DNA of 64,000 bases. It comes from Solea solea (taxonomy: Eukaryota > Chordata > Actinopteri > Pleuronectiformes > Soleidae). Each line of letters starts with the position of its first letter. The first letter of the stretch is position 1. Below, one piece after another: positions 26,387 to 38,900 of the stretch. The DNA is taken from positions 20,657,322 through 20,721,321 of the forward strand of contig NC_081143.1 in NCBI RefSeq assembly GCF_958295425.1, written 5' to 3'. The position numbers were made by a program, and so were the translations under genes. The notes beneath the pieces were generated by a model. That model had not been told where the DNA came from. It did not search any database and was given only the letters and a program-made list of their open reading frames with translations.

Positions 26387-26455
26387 ATGTATATATGTAT
26401 ATATATATATACATATATATATATTTACATATATATATATATATATATATATATT
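26387..26455. repeat. (TA)n microsatellite
   Basis: An alternating TA/TATG tract of about 70 bases, capable of forming a cruciform. Confidence 0.9.
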
Positions 26456-26759
26456 ATCCATGTATATATAAATGGTATTTTCTTTCTTCTACATCTCCAT
26501 TTACAACTCCAAAAAATGTTACTGAGGTAAAAGTGTCAGACTTTTTTGTTTTGAGCAGCGACTAAATTACATTTCTAGAAAGTAAGCAACCCCAACACTA
26601 CAATTTCACAATTACATTTTGTTTGTTTTGGAAATTTTTTGACACCTCGGGGTGGGGTGGGGGGGGGGTGAATCAATCCGATTCAGACAATCACAGGATA
26701 AGGGTAATCACAAAGGAGTTCATGAGTTATAACCTGCACTGCTCTCTGCAGCATGCTGC

Positions 26760-26907
26760 CACATATCAGGCATTTCCCCCTCTGACAACTGCTCTGGAAG
26801 CATCTGATAACTTGCCTCGGCTGCTGCTCACACTCTGGCTCAACAGGAAAAGTTAATTTGACATTTATAGGAACCCGTGGAGGAGCTTTCAGAGTCAACT
26901 GCTGCTG
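26760..26907 (+). promoter_or_regulatory. slc27a1: Probable slc27a1 promoter and 5' UTR exon
   Basis: A consensus donor (CTGCTG then GTAAGT) stands at 26908. It pairs with a strong acceptor (a T run then CACCAG) ending at 27003, eight bases before the slc27a1 ATG. This implies a non-coding exon ending at 26907 and a 96-base intron within the 5' UTR. The exon start was not resolved and no TATA box is obvious. Confidence 0.45.
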
Positions 26908-27011
26908 GTAAGTGCTTTTTTTTTTATTTCTTGGCGAATGAAAGTTTGACATTGCTGGACATGGAGTCGTCACTGTTTGGGTTTTTTTTTTTTTTACCAC
27001 CAGGTCACATT

Positions 27012-30000
27012 ATGCGTCCAATTATTGTGGTGATCGTGTGCCTCAGTGTTTTGGGTGCTGTCAAGTTGCTGTCCCTCCCCTGGCTCTGTAGCCTGTTAGT
27101 GGGCCTGGGATTGTGTATAACCTGGAGATGCTCCTGGAGGTTTATTCATGTAGCTCTAAACACTGTCAAAAGAGATTTGATGTGAGTCCTTTTTGTGTAT
27201 ATGCATGTGCAAGTGTGCTTCTCCTATTGAACACTGTCCTATAGTTCTGCTCCACATCAGTCTTTACCCCTCCACTTTGTTTCCTTCTCTATTTTATGTG
27301 GATTTTGTTCATAATTTAATATTTTTTATTTTTCATTCTATTCTGTCTGCACATTAATGAGACATTTCACTGCATGCTTTACTCTTGTCTCTGTGCACGT
27401 GACATATACAAATCCATAAATCCTTGAATCCTTAAAAGGTGCCTGGTCGTCATACTGCGCGTGAGGTTTTCCATGAAACGTAATCTGCGGAATAGAAGCA
27501 CAATCCCAACGCTGTTTTCTCAGATTGTGACAAAGCACCCGGACAAACCAGCCTTGATCTATGAGGCTACAGGGGAGGTGAGAACATATCAAGGATTGTA
27601 AAGTCAATACTTTTACTACATCTGAAATTAACCCTTAGTGCTCATACGGCACGAGTCAGTGCCACAGGATCACCCTTGGTAAATATCAGTGGGAATAATA
27701 CACAACTCCTTATAGGGACATCCTGGTGGTGTGTTTATAGGTCAGTTATAATATATCATATTTAAAAAAACAAAAACAAAAGAGTATTAAAAAAAAAACA
27801 ATGCAATCAGCAGATTACAAAGGCTGTAATTTATTGTTGTCGTTTTTTAGTAGATTAAAAAAAATTGGAAACAATTCCTATCTATATGTTTTCCCACCTT
27901 ATATTAAATAGGAGTTAACTTGTGTTCACTTTATTATTTGTTTTTTGTACTGTTGAAAATCGAATACAAATTGCAAACTCTGTCAGTCAAAATTGAGCCC
28001 TAATGTATTTTGTTCCAGGTTTGGAGTTTCAGGGAACTGCAGGAGCGATGCCATGCTGTGGCACACTGGGCGCTGGCTCAAGGCTGGGCTGAGGGTGATG
28101 TGGTGGCCTTGTTCATGGAGAGCCAACCTTTGGTGGTGGCTCTGTGGTTGGGTCTCGCTATGGTCGGTGTGGAGGCGGCACTCATTAACTACAACCTTCG
28201 ACAACACTCACTACTGCACTGTGTCAGTGTTTCCGGAGCTCGGGCGATGGTGTTTGGGACAGAGATGGCCGAAGGTAGGAAGAGATCATGGATAAATGAG
28301 ATGCTGGAGTGAATAGCCAAAAGATGGAATGATGGAATTCAGTCGTATAGTCTGAGTTTGTTGCTCAACTGAATAGAGAATGTAATCAAAGTTGAATCCA
28401 CTGTCTTTGTGTTTCAACATGTCGGCTCCTCATTTGTAACACTGATCCTCTGGTCATGCTTCAGCTGTGTCAGAGGTGAGCAGCTCTCTGCAGTCCAACA
28501 TGGTTTTGTTCAGCAGTGGAGAACAGCAGGATGCAATGAAGCTTCACAGCCTCCAGGATGTCCAGAACCTGGACATCCTGCTGGCCCGTTCACCCAAACA
28601 TCCGACAAACTACATACTCAAGAAGGAATTTAATGGTGAGAGGCTGCAGAGTGTGTGTGTATATGGGGGTATGGCTGTGTATAGTGTTTTGATTGCAACA
28701 CCTTCTTCTCCTCAGCAAGTCTTTGCCTGCTTGAATGAACTGCTGGCTACCAATGTTTACTCTCTGATCTTTGTATTAGACTTAATCCACTGGATTGTTC
28801 AAGCACGTAGACACTACGATCAAAAGAAATAATCAATTTCAGACTGATTGAGGCAACGGCAACACTGTGCTTGTAAAGATGGCTGCAAACAGGTTGGCGT
28901 TTGACAGTAAACACAAAGAAGCCCCACGATATCGCAATGAAAATGTTCATAATGAAATTGCACAGAAGTACATATTAATGATGCAAAAAATAATAACATT
29001 GACAACTGTCATTAAAACACCAAACAAGTTTATATAAATGTGTGATTTAAGGTTTCAACCGAATATCTTATCCTTTCCAATCATGAAAATGCTGCTAGAA
29101 GATACATTAAGCAGGTCGCTAATCTGCTAATTGCGTTGTATCCATTATCGCATGACTATTTTATTTACTATTAAGACATTACGTATGAGATTGAAATGTC
29201 TTTTCCAAGGGTGACCTGGCCGAGAGGTCTTAGATGTTTTAGAGAGATATTAAGGGGCCCACATGCAGGTGGCCAGTATGACACTCACTCACTCATCTTC
29301 CACCACTTTATCCTCCACATGAGGGTTTTGGGTGGCGCTGGTGCCAATCTCAATCCATCACAGGACCAACAACCAGCCACTCTCACGGTACAATTTAGAG
29401 TGTCCAATCTACCTAATCCCTTGCTGCGATGGCAAGATTTCTATCCACTACACCAACTGTGTGTCCCCCTAGTTTGACACCTCTGGGATAAACGCTGGCT
29501 CTCGCACTGCTGCTGCATAAACACAAACCCTCCCTCAGTCACGTCTGATAACAATGCTTTTAGATGGAGACAAAGACCAAACAGAGGCAGAATAATAACA
29601 AAAATGAACCAAAGTTACACAGTGCAGCTCCAAAGCATTTCTTTCTTATTGATTCCCTCCTGTTTACTGTTTTATCCCTGTTGTCACATGGCATTCCTCG
29701 GTTGTTACCCCTCAAGTCTTTGCTTGCCCAGTCTGTCTGTCTGTCACCTGGAGAAATATTGTCAGGAATGATGGGGGTGGGGGGGGGGGGGGACCTGGTG
29801 CATACCACACATGTGAAACACTGGTTAACAGGCAAAAGCATTGAAGGTAAAAAGCATTTTGAAAATTCCTTTTTTTTAAGAGTTGTTGTTGTTGCTCTCC
29901 TTGTCCAGACAGACTCTTCTACATTTACACCTCTGGCACAACAGGAATGCCAAAGGCAGCTGTGGTGGTGCACAGTCGGTGAGTGTGTCTGTTATGATTC

Positions 30001-33000
30001 TGCAGTGTTTATAAAAAAAAGAAACTCAAAAAAGCACTTTTCCTCACCGTTGTCAGAATTCTGGGAGTGTTCCCACACTGTTATACACTGTCATTAGGAA
30101 CAGTTAACAATTTTAAAATCACGACAATATAATTACCGAATAACAAGTGCAGTTACATGTGTTTCAAGTGTCTCTTGGTGAAAACGAATGTCACTGTCTT
30201 CCGTCTGTCCTACCAGCTACTTTCGCATCACTGCCTTTGGTTTCCACTCCTTTGGCCTACGACGCGATGATGTCATTTACAACTGCCTTCCCCTGTATCA
30301 TTCTGCAGGTTTGTTTCTTTGATCATAGCAGTACTATCAGACCTTAACAGTCATATTGTTGTACAGTTCAGTCACAGACTTTCCTCACTTCCCTATTTTC
30401 AAATGTTCAGATTTAATACTACGTCGTAAAAAAAAAAATAGCATAAAAGTGTCATCATTTCCCATCATCCCATTTCGTTGTTCATATCGATTCCCTATCT
30501 CTGGCTCCTTCCAAGATAGCAGGAAACTTGGGTGTCATGACTGATGACCAGTTGACCTTTACAGATCATGTTGCGTCTGTCGCCCGGTCATGTCGACCGC
30601 ACCCAACTCAACAGGCTACCCAGCTCCTAGTACAGGCTCTGGTCATCTCCCGCCTTGACTACTGCAACGCCCCGCTAACAGGCCTCGCGACCTGTGCTGT
30701 GAAACCACTACAGATAGTCCAGAATGCGGCAGCGCGCCTGGTCTTCAATCAGCCTAAAGGGCACATATCACCCCTCTGTTCATTGAGCTCCACTAGCTTA
30801 TGCTACCCCTCGACTACTCCATTCATCAAAGGATTGTAGTCTGGCGGTGCCAACACCCAAGGCAATCCAGACCGACCAAGCGCTACCAGAACAGGGGCGT
30901 CCCTGTCTATCTTCAAGAAGCGCTTGAAAACCCAGCTCTTCCAAGAGCATATTCTGTCCTAGCACTTACCTTACCTCCACCCCCTGCCCTGCACTCCTGC
31001 TTCTCCTTCTGCACTTGCATCAACCTCGGCACTCTGACCCTCCATCAGTCCACCGTTTCTATCGAGTTCTTTCCAAGACTTCTTCTATGTAGCTTATTCC
31101 TCTCTTGTAAGTGTCTGCTAAAATGCTTAAATGTAAATGCAAATGTATCTTAATATGCTGTTTACAGGCACGGTCATGGGTGTAGGCCAGTGTTTGCTTT
31201 TTGGTTTGACGGTTGTAGTCAGGAGGAAGTTCTCAGCCAGTCGCTTCTGGGACGATTGTGTTAAACACAACTGCACAGTAAGTACTCCCTGCTCCAGTTA
31301 ACATTGATGGGGTAGAGAAAGGCCGTGTTGATGTGTCTTTCTTGTCTAGGTGATCCAGTACATAGGTGAGGTCTGCCGTTACTTGTTGGCTCAACCGGTC
31401 CGCCCGTCTGAAGCCCATCACCGGGTCCGCGTTGCCATTGGTAACGGCCTTCGTCCATCTGTGTGGGAAGAGTTTGTCCAGAGATTCAGAATTCAAACAG
31501 TCGGGGAATTTTATGGTGCTACTGAGTGCAACTGCAGCCTGATCAACATCGACGGGAAGGTGTGTTTTGTGTGTCTGTGTGTGTGAAAGGAGAACTCTTT
31601 ATTATTTACTAAAACTTTCGTCATCCTGTCGTCCAACTGAACCCATTTGGTTAGGGCCAAAAAAGACACAGTTACATTTGTGTGTCATGTGGTATCGTGT
31701 CTTCACGAGGGACATCATTTCTGCATACGACCCATAGTTAGGTTCAGTTGGAGGACAGTCTCTCGTTCTCGGTTCTCTGTTTTGTTAAGTGTTTTCCCAT
31801 TGGAAAACAGACTATTAAACATGACACGTATGAGTGGACCCCCGTGTAATTGACAGCTGGTATTGTTTAATTGGCGCCTGGTTGCAGGTGACGTGAATTT
31901 AAGGTTTGAAAACCTCAACATGACGATGATCAAACCATGAATCGCAAGGTTTGAAAACGGGAGTTCACTTCTTGTGGGTGATATTTTGACCAGTTGCCAC
32001 TTGGTTTTTCCCATCTCTTTCTCTTTCCCTCTCTTGGCCTTTGCTTAACAAAAAGGATGTAAATGCAAATCACATCTCTCTCCACTCTCGCTTTGCAATA
32101 CAAATCAATGGAGTCTTTTAAAGCCCTCATCACAAACATATTGATGGGTAGTATATTCAGTTTCAGCTAATTGTTCCTTACTGGACCTTTAACTCTGATA
32201 AACGTGTGACAGACTTTGTCTCGTCTCGTGTGCAGGTGGGGGCTTGTGGCTTCAGCAGTCGCATCCTGCCGGACTTTTACCCCATCAGATTGTTCAGGGT
32301 GCAGGAGAACGGAGAGCTGCTCAGGGATTCACAAGGGCTCTGTATACCATGTCTGCCTGGTGAGGACACACCTACCCACACATGAGCAAATGTATGTTAG
32401 GAATGTACGAAAAATCTACTCTTTTCTCTCCTTCCATCTGCGTCTCTCTGCAGGTGAGCCAGGTATGTTGGTGGGACGCATCAACCACACTGATCCACTC
32501 CGGAGATTTGATGGCTACGCTGATTTGGATTCCACCAAACAGAAAATAGCTTCAGATGTCTTCAAGAAGGGAGACTCTGCTTATGTCTCAGGCATGTTCT
32601 CCCGTCTCTTAGGAGCAGTAAGAGTGACGATACTTTTCTGTGGTCGCGTGTGTTTCTTCACGTGGTACAGCCCATACATACACTATAAGTCAGTGGAAAT
32701 TTAGATTTTTAAGATGCCCAGAGGTGAAGGAGAGGCAGCGATGACAGAGTGAGAGCATGTTTCAACAGCATTCCCTGCCTTCATAGGGTACACGATTGGA
32801 TCAGATCTAGTTTTTTATGACGATGATTAATGGACGTGATAAAGAAAGTATTAATGTCATAAATACAAAAACAACAACCTCCCACACAGATCTTATCAGT
32901 TCATAGTTTCCAGTTTTACTCTGAAACTCTGTTTCTTTAGAATTTACACAATACAATAAATCATCATTACAGAAGAATAAACAGTCATCCTTCTTTCGCT

Positions 33001-33680
33001 ACAATTCCCTTCAGGGATGATGATTTGAAATGTTTCTGTATCTGTCGCTGACGTGCCTCAGGTGATGTGCTGGTGATGGATGATTATGGCTACATGTACT
33101 TCAGAGACCGCAGCGGTGACACGTTTCGATGGCGAGGGGAGAATGTTTCCACCACGGAGGTGGAAGGAATCCTCAGCGGTCTGTTGGGACACACTGACGT
33201 AGCGGTCTATGGAGTTTCTGTACCAGGTAGACATGAAACAAGGCAGAGTCAGGAGGGGTGAAAAAACAAACAGATTAACGGTTCCTGTCCTTCTGTCTGT
33301 GTGCAGGTGTGGAGGGAAAGGCTGGCATGGCAGCAATAGGCCACGCGGGAGGCCAGTTTGACCTCGATTCATTCTTGATTGCTGTACAGAAAGCTTTACC
33401 CTCCTACGCACGTCCAGTCTTCCTCCGACTCATGCCATCTGTTGACACCACAGGTGAGAAATAATGCAAGGACATACATTCATAAAAGTACTGTCGCCTT
33501 ATTTTTTAACATTTGCCCTTAGGTACATTTAAAATTCAGAAGACTCGGCTACAGCGGGAAGGATACGAGCCACAAGACGCGAGTGAGAATGTGTATTTTC
33601 TGAACAGTCGTGCTGGACGTTACGAGACTGTCACTGATGAACTGTATCATGCGATCACAGACGGAAAGGTCTGTCTATGA
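27012..33680 (+). CDS. slc27a1: Long-chain fatty acid transport protein 1 (FATP1, acyl-CoA synthetase)
   Basis: Exons: 27012-27181, 27439-27577, 28019-28274, 28465-28635, 29909-29978, 30217-30308, 31168-31277, 31350-31559, 32236-32359, 32454-32591, 33062-33226, 33307-33453, 33523-33680. They total 1950 nt and encode 649 residues, against 646 in human FATP1 (recalled). The protein couples long-chain fatty-acid uptake to ATP-dependent CoA activation at the plasma membrane or ER. The N-terminus is hydrophobic (about residues 3-40). The AMP-binding P-loop [12 protein letters not shown] is at about 250-261, FYGATEC at about 390-396, and the FATP/VLACS motif [14 protein letters not shown] at about 509-522. 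Wording throughout matches FATP1 better than other SLC27 members. The intron after exon 10 has a GC donor; all others are GT-AG. Intron 4 holds a SINE relic, intron 6 a LINE fragment and intron 8 a short inverted-repeat element. The poly(A) signal is at 33835. Confidence 0.96.
29287..29472 (-). mobile_element. Decayed tRNA-derived SINE copy in slc27a1 intron 4
   Basis: It matches the intact SINE at 38517-38900 in order and orientation: an ACTC tail, CCACTTTATCCTC, GGTGCCAATCTCA, CCATCACAGG, AGAGTGTCCAAT, and a CACTACACCA remnant of the tRNA-like head. Internal deletions are present. Confidence 0.65.
30525..31150 (+). mobile_element. LINE fragment (L2/CR1-like) with internal deletion, slc27a1 intron 6
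   Basis: Translation gives [17 protein letters not shown], then [20 protein letters not shown], then [13 protein letters not shown], and in another frame a piece resembling [16 protein letters not shown]. These are the C-terminal landmarks of a fish L2/CR1-group reverse transcriptase. Frameshifts and deletions break the frame, and the 3' end has a short ATGTAAATG-type tail near 31125-31145. It lies in sense orientation within the intron. Confidence 0.8.
31628..31756. repeat. Short inverted-repeat element (possible MITE) in slc27a1 intron 8
   Basis: A 17-base arm at 31628-31644 (GTCGTCCAACTGAACCC) is the reverse complement, with two mismatches, of 31740-31756 (AGGTTCAGTTGGAGGAC). The arms flank 95 bases. 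I see no clear target-site duplication, so it may be a small MITE or a simple hairpin. Confidence 0.5.
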
Positions 33681-33834
33681 GACGGGTTGAGAGACGGATG
33701 GGCACGGATTACTGAAGAGGACAGTATGTACACTGTCATTGAAGGAGAAATATGCTGTTGTTTTAATTCAATCACATAAACTATGTGTTGTACCAAGTGT
33801 GTATTATTCATGCCATATCCTGTAAAATACATGA

Positions 33835-33840
33835 AATAAA
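33835..33840 (+). terminator. slc27a1: Poly(A) signal of slc27a1
   Basis: AATAAA about 155 bases after the stop codon, with T-rich sequence following. It is the first canonical hexamer. Confidence 0.6.
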
Positions 33841-34565
33841 ACATACTAAAGCCTGTATCAGTTAAAGTCATTTCAATAAAGGGCAAATAATAGTCATGCA
33901 TAGAAGAAAATAATGAAAAACTCAGCTTTTGGCTTCAAGTGCAACTTGCAACGTATTAGCCCCTGTCATATTCATTTCATAGATTTATTTATTTAAGCAA
34001 AAGCTTATCTAGTCCCGCCCCCATTACCCACAGAATGCATATTTTCATCGTACAATACATCATTTTTCTTTTTCTTATGACATTTTGACAAAAACATGTT
34101 TCAGCATCAGGTAGCACTCAGAGATACAGTCTAGCTCTAGACAGTCAATCAGACTCCATGTATGTCTGTACTTTGTCCATAATATTCCGTTGTGAGTGAC
34201 AGTCTCAACTTGTTGCCTGGCATGTTCAACGTCCCAAAAGTCACAAAATGATCCAATCAATAGAGGTCAATTCATCAGGTTAACTATTAACTTGGATGGT
34301 GTGATAGCCCGTTTGTTTTTTTTTTTTTTCCCTTTAGTCATCCCTCTCATCTGTAGCATTCGCCTCACTTTGCTTCTCCATTCTTTTCACGTACACATCC
34401 ACAACATCCTCTACATCCAGTGCGGCAAGGCACACGACTTTCCACTTATCCCATCCGTCCCGAATGTAGCCAGCCATGAAGGTCCCATCTGGGCAACTAG
34501 GTTCACCAGAACCTGCACATTTTGTTGAGAACAGATAAGACATTATATGTATATTTTTCTGACAT

Positions 34566-34912
34566 TTCCCATCCATCCATCTTCTACCGCTTTATCCTCC
34601 ACATGAGAGTCATGGGGAGTGCGGTGCCAATCTCAGCTGACATAGAGCAATAGGCGAGGTCAAATCCTGGACACGTCGCCAGTCCATCACAGGGACACAT
34701 ATAGAGACAAACAACCATCCACACTCACACCTTCAATTTAGAGTGTCCAATTCACCTAATCCTCATATTGCATGTTTTTGGACTGTGGGAGGAAGCTGGA
34801 GAACCCAGAGAAAACCCGCGTACACAAACATGCAAACTCCCTTGTTCCGACCGGGTGACGAACCCGGGTCTTCTTCTTGCTCAAACCATCATTATGACAC
34901 AGCAGTGCTTGG
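34566..34912 (-). mobile_element. tRNA-derived SINE copy, diverged
   Basis: It has the same modules as the SINE at 38517: (CATC)n tail, CTTTATCCTC, GGTGCCAATCTCAGCTGACAT, CAGTCCATCACAGGGACACA, TTTTTGGACTGTGGGAGGAA, CATGCAAACTC and a B-box remnant GAACCCGGGTC. The tRNA-like A-box part is degraded and no target-site duplication is evident. Confidence 0.75.
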
Positions 34913-36227
34913 ACCTAATGTGCTAATATCAGCATGTGTCAACAGTTACAATTCAAACATGTTTAATAATGTCTGTCGTGTTCACCATTGGTGCCAATTA
35001 TCATTAAACTTTGACGAGTGGGGAGTGACTGCTTCTGTATTTGAGACTTTAGTCAAAGAACGGGGAAAAATGAACTGACCTGATGTCATTTCATAAAAAC
35101 CCAAAGAATCAGCGAGCTTTGTCAATATAACCTGACAGGAACATCAATTTTTGAGACACCATTTATACTCCCAACATGTTGGTTTAAGTCCCGAACAAAG
35201 GGTCTCTTAATCGGAAATGTCTGAGCTTGTCAGTGTTCATAAATTGTAGCATTCCTCATACCCTATGAAGGTGGCATATACTGTACGAAGGTTTTATCTT
35301 CTCCCAGTCTACATAGTGTAGGTTACCCTGGTAACCGACGATGACCACATCTGTGTCAGCAGACCTTCTTTCTTAAATGTAATGAAATTTCAGGGATTCT
35401 CAAAAGAGCGGAAAGTGTAACAACAGCGCGAGAAAAGAGACGTCAAACAACACATAATATGATAGTATTTAGCATTATTTCCGGGCCTGCTTGTGTCCGT
35501 GAGTCTATCTGACTTTCTCAAGGTGTACCACATTATCCCTCAGTCCATTTATAATGTGAGAAGACATGTTGTAAAGATTGACATTTCAATTTGAAGCAGG
35601 TCTGCGTGCTTACAAACTACTTAAACTTTCACCACAGACTAAAGCATATATAAAGCATATATCCTGTGCTGACAGTATTTTTGTTGCAGGTCAAATTTCA
35701 TGTAATGTGCACTGCACATATGATACGGGGATAGAAACAGTAATTTTCCACCTCGGTTTCAAGCCTGGTGCCTCTTTAAAACTCAGTCTAAATTCTGCCT
35801 GAATAAACTAATCTTAGATTAACACAAGGCGGCATCTGTTTGGGCAGGAAAATCAATGTGTACCGAGGATGAAAAAAAAAAATGCCTGAGCGCCTCCTTG
35901 TTTAAATATCGTCTTGCTGTGGTTGCAAAAAGCATGTAAATTAAAAAGTCTCAGTCAGGAGAGGGGGGCCCCCTGAGTTAAAGTCTTGTTGGAGCATTTG
36001 CTCTTCTGTCATTTGATGTCTGGTGTGTGAATGTGTGACTTGGCTTTGTGGTGGCAGGACGACTCTGACCAGAAAAGCAGCCTTCAAGCACATTTGTTAG
36101 TAATCATCTGCCCTACTCGATCACAAATGTGGTACAAACATGACGACTCAAAGTGCATGACTCACAGTCTCAAGAAGGTTCAAAGGAGTTTATTGTGCAG
36201 AAGTGAACGGCAAAGTTATTCAAAATA

Positions 36228-36640
36228 CACTGCCTGGCCAAAATAAAAGTCGCCACCTGGATTTAACTAAGCAAATAGGTAAGGGTGCAGTTGGTCAGGT
36301 CTAGGTTCAGCAACATTATGTGCCCAAAGAATGAGGTCAGCCGACTACCTGAATATAATGAATGACCAGATTATTCCATCAATGCATTTTTTTTCTTCCC
36401 TGATGACATGGGCATATTCCAAGATGACAATGCCAGGATTCATCAGGCTCAAATTGTGTTCAGGGAGCATGAGACATCATTTTCACACATGGATTGGCCA
36501 ACACAGAGTCCAGACCTTAACCCCATTGAGAATCTTTGGGATGTGCTGGAGAAGGCTTTGCTCAGTGGCTCGACTCTCGGACCAAGGCTCGGACCAAGTG
36601 TCACTGGTGGGCAAAATAAAAGAATGAAGATATTTCTTGA
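36228..36640 (+). mobile_element. Tc1/mariner-type transposon remnant
   Basis: The left end begins after a TA with CACTGCCTGGCCAAAATAAA, a terminal sequence common in fish Tc1-like elements. The + strand then encodes the C-terminal part of a DDE transposase: FQDDNARIH (catalytic Asp) and [16 protein letters not shown] (catalytic Glu). The N-terminal DNA-binding half is deleted and the right inverted repeat is decayed (a partial GGCAAAATAAAAG near 36612). Non-functional. Confidence 0.85.
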
Positions 36641-38516
36641 CTCAGGGGAAACTGAGGTTGGCAAGCACAATTTTTCAAAACTACTACCCCTATTCTAGTA
36701 ATACAAAGCTAAATGCAAATCGGTGAAGTATTCCTTTAATGTTACAACAATCTTCCCACAATAGACAGCACAGTTACCCGGCAGAAATGCAGTTTTTCAG
36801 TGATGTTTGAGTTTTACCGGATCCCTACCTTGTAGTCAGCTGCAGACTCAGTTAAGAGATACACAGCTGCACATTGTTTACATAAAGGCTCCAGGTCATT
36901 CAAACAGAACATAGACAGACTCATAGACGTAGGCAGTGCTCATAGCCTCCACATAAGAAGCCAGTTTGTGTCCAAATTCAGTGGTGAGTCTGTGAGATTT
37001 GTATTGGTATTATTCGTCGCATGTGCAGTTGCCAAACTCACCGTAGAAATATGGTGAGAAGGTCAGAAAATGTTCAGATTTCATCTCAAACTTGAGGTTT
37101 AGTTGACATGCCTCCACCAGATGTAGCCATGCATCACCCTGCACTGCTGCTCTGACATTTATGACTCAGTGACTTATGGTATATCTTTACATCCAGAGGC
37201 CAAATTCTTTTTTGTGCCCTTTGCTTGCTATTTTTTACCCAATCCCTCTTCACAAATCATGCAAGCAAAAATAGCATCTATTTACGTTCTGTGATATTTT
37301 GTGGTTTCTTTAGTGAGTTCAATTAAAGCATCCCTAATGCCACGTTTAAAACCGTTATATCTTTATTGTACTGTATATCGGGATCAAGTTGCTCTGGCTA
37401 ATAGAAAGAGTGACAGCGTCTGCAAGCTGCTCAGTTCGGAAACAAATACAGTTGCACCTCATGTATTGAAAGCCAAGTCTGAGTTGTGTTGACTGGAGCC
37501 AGTTGTGCTGCTTTTGTACAGCACAGATCCTGAACACATGTAGAGCGGATTAGCTTTGATAAGTGAGTCATCTTTCACATGTGATCTAAAAACACATGCA
37601 GATGTATGACTATTTTCCCATGTCAGTTTAAAATATGTAACTGATCAGTGGAGAGATTAAACGTTATTTGCCATTTCATTTCAGTGTTAGATGGACAGAA
37701 ACTCTCAGTATGTCACTGTGCACTTTATCCACAGAATATGAAATCCCTTCGTATCCTTCTGGGTATGTTTCTTTTACATTTACATTGAAGGTAAGGTTGG
37801 AGATCCTGGACAAAATGTTTGAGCAGGCTACAATTTGAATTCAAAAGTCCAAGAACCTTTCTTCAGACTTCCCTCAGAAGCTACACCTTCACAGCACAGG
37901 AACGCGCAATGCTGGTCCACGAAGAGCGTCGGTTTCACACGGATTCACGAGCACTGCGCAGCATCGGTAACTTTCGGTACTTTTCATGTGACGCTAACTT
38001 TTCTCGTGATGCCGAAAAACACTCTCAAAACATCACAAAGACATAACGTTAACCCAGATGTCCAGTAGAAACAGAGCTACCACATCATCTCTTCGCTGCC
38101 CTTTCTGGGCTTTCAGCACCGAAGATCACTCTGGTCTTGGGTCGCTCTGCATCAACCTTTTTCGTGGCAGTAGCTTTCCCAAAAGCGACCAACACCTGTT
38201 GCTGGCACCTTTTCTGCCATAATGTTGCTGCAACTGCCTTGTTGGATTTAGCAAGCTAGCATAGACTCTGACTAAGGGGTGCACACATGGCACGGGGGAC
38301 AAGGGGACAGATGGCAGTTTGATTGATGCATCACATCATAATTCAATTATTTTGTTCGGGCCTTTCAATATGATTGGATGATGTTTTTACAGGTGTGTCC
38401 CTTCCACAGGTGACTGAAAATGCATGAATTAATTGGTTACAATCGTAACGGAATTTTAAGCAATACAGTAAAAAAGGCACCAGTCTGTACACATTTTAAC
38501 TTTGGCGTAAAAATGT

Positions 38517-38900
38517 CAGTCAGTCAGTCATCATCTACCACTTTATCCTCAACCAGAGGGTCGCGGGGGGTGCTGTGCCAATCTCAGCTACATCGGGGGT
38601 TAGGCGGGGTACACCCTGGACAGTTCGCCAGTCCATCGCAGGGCCACATACAGATAGAGACAAACAACCATTCACTCTCACACTCACTCCTATGGTCAAT
38701 TTGGAGTGTCCAATTTACCTATCCCCACATTGCATGTTTTTGGACTGTGGGAGGAAGCCGGAGTACCCGGAGAGAACCCACGCACACATGGGGAGAACAT
38801 GCAAACTCCATGCAGAAAGGCCCTTGTTCCAACCGGGGCTCGAACCCGGGTCTTCTCGCTGCAAGGCGAGAGTGCTAACCACTACACCACCGTGTGGTCC
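38517..38900 (-). mobile_element. Full-length tRNA-derived SINE with intact target-site duplication
   Basis: A 12-base direct repeat GCGTAAAAATGT flanks the element at 38505-38516 and 38901-38912. On the minus strand the element starts with a tRNA-like head holding a good A box (TGGTGTAGTGG) and B box (GGGTTCGAGCCC). It continues through a conserved body (GTTTGCATGTTCTCCCC, then CTGTCCAGGGTGTACCCC) and ends in a (TGAC)n tail. This is the structure of a Pol III-transcribed retroposon mobilised by a partner LINE. It may belong to the V-SINE-like fish families, but I have not confirmed this. Confidence 0.9.

Larger units (their letters stand above)
24376..27011. other. adgre5 3' UTR and adgre5-slc27a1 spacer
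   Basis: No coding exon is seen. The 3' UTR of adgre5 could run to about 26060, because the first well-placed hexamer followed by GT-rich sequence is ATTAAA at about 26030. The region also contains an (AAT)n tract near 24463-24495, a GATA microsatellite at 25235-25268, a TA-rich palindromic stretch at 26387-26455 and a G run near 26654-26668. The last 250 bases probably hold the slc27a1 promoter and a non-coding first exon. Confidence 0.5.

Noticed and set aside
29564..30097. 177-residue + frame overlapping slc27a1
   Set aside because: It reads through introns around exon 5 in a different frame; the conserved AMP-binding motif lies in another frame at 29909-29978.
32216..32704. 162-residue single-frame ORF
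   Set aside because: It is slc27a1 exons 9 and 10 read through intron 9 in mixed frames, not a separate gene.
36331..36698. Functional Tc1 transposase
   Set aside because: Only the C-terminal catalytic part is readable. The DNA-binding half is missing and the right inverted repeat is decayed.
38820..38900. Possible tRNA gene on the minus strand (good A and B boxes)
   Set aside because: It is the tRNA-like head of a SINE flanked by target-site duplications. It runs straight into the SINE body and lacks a proper acceptor stem.
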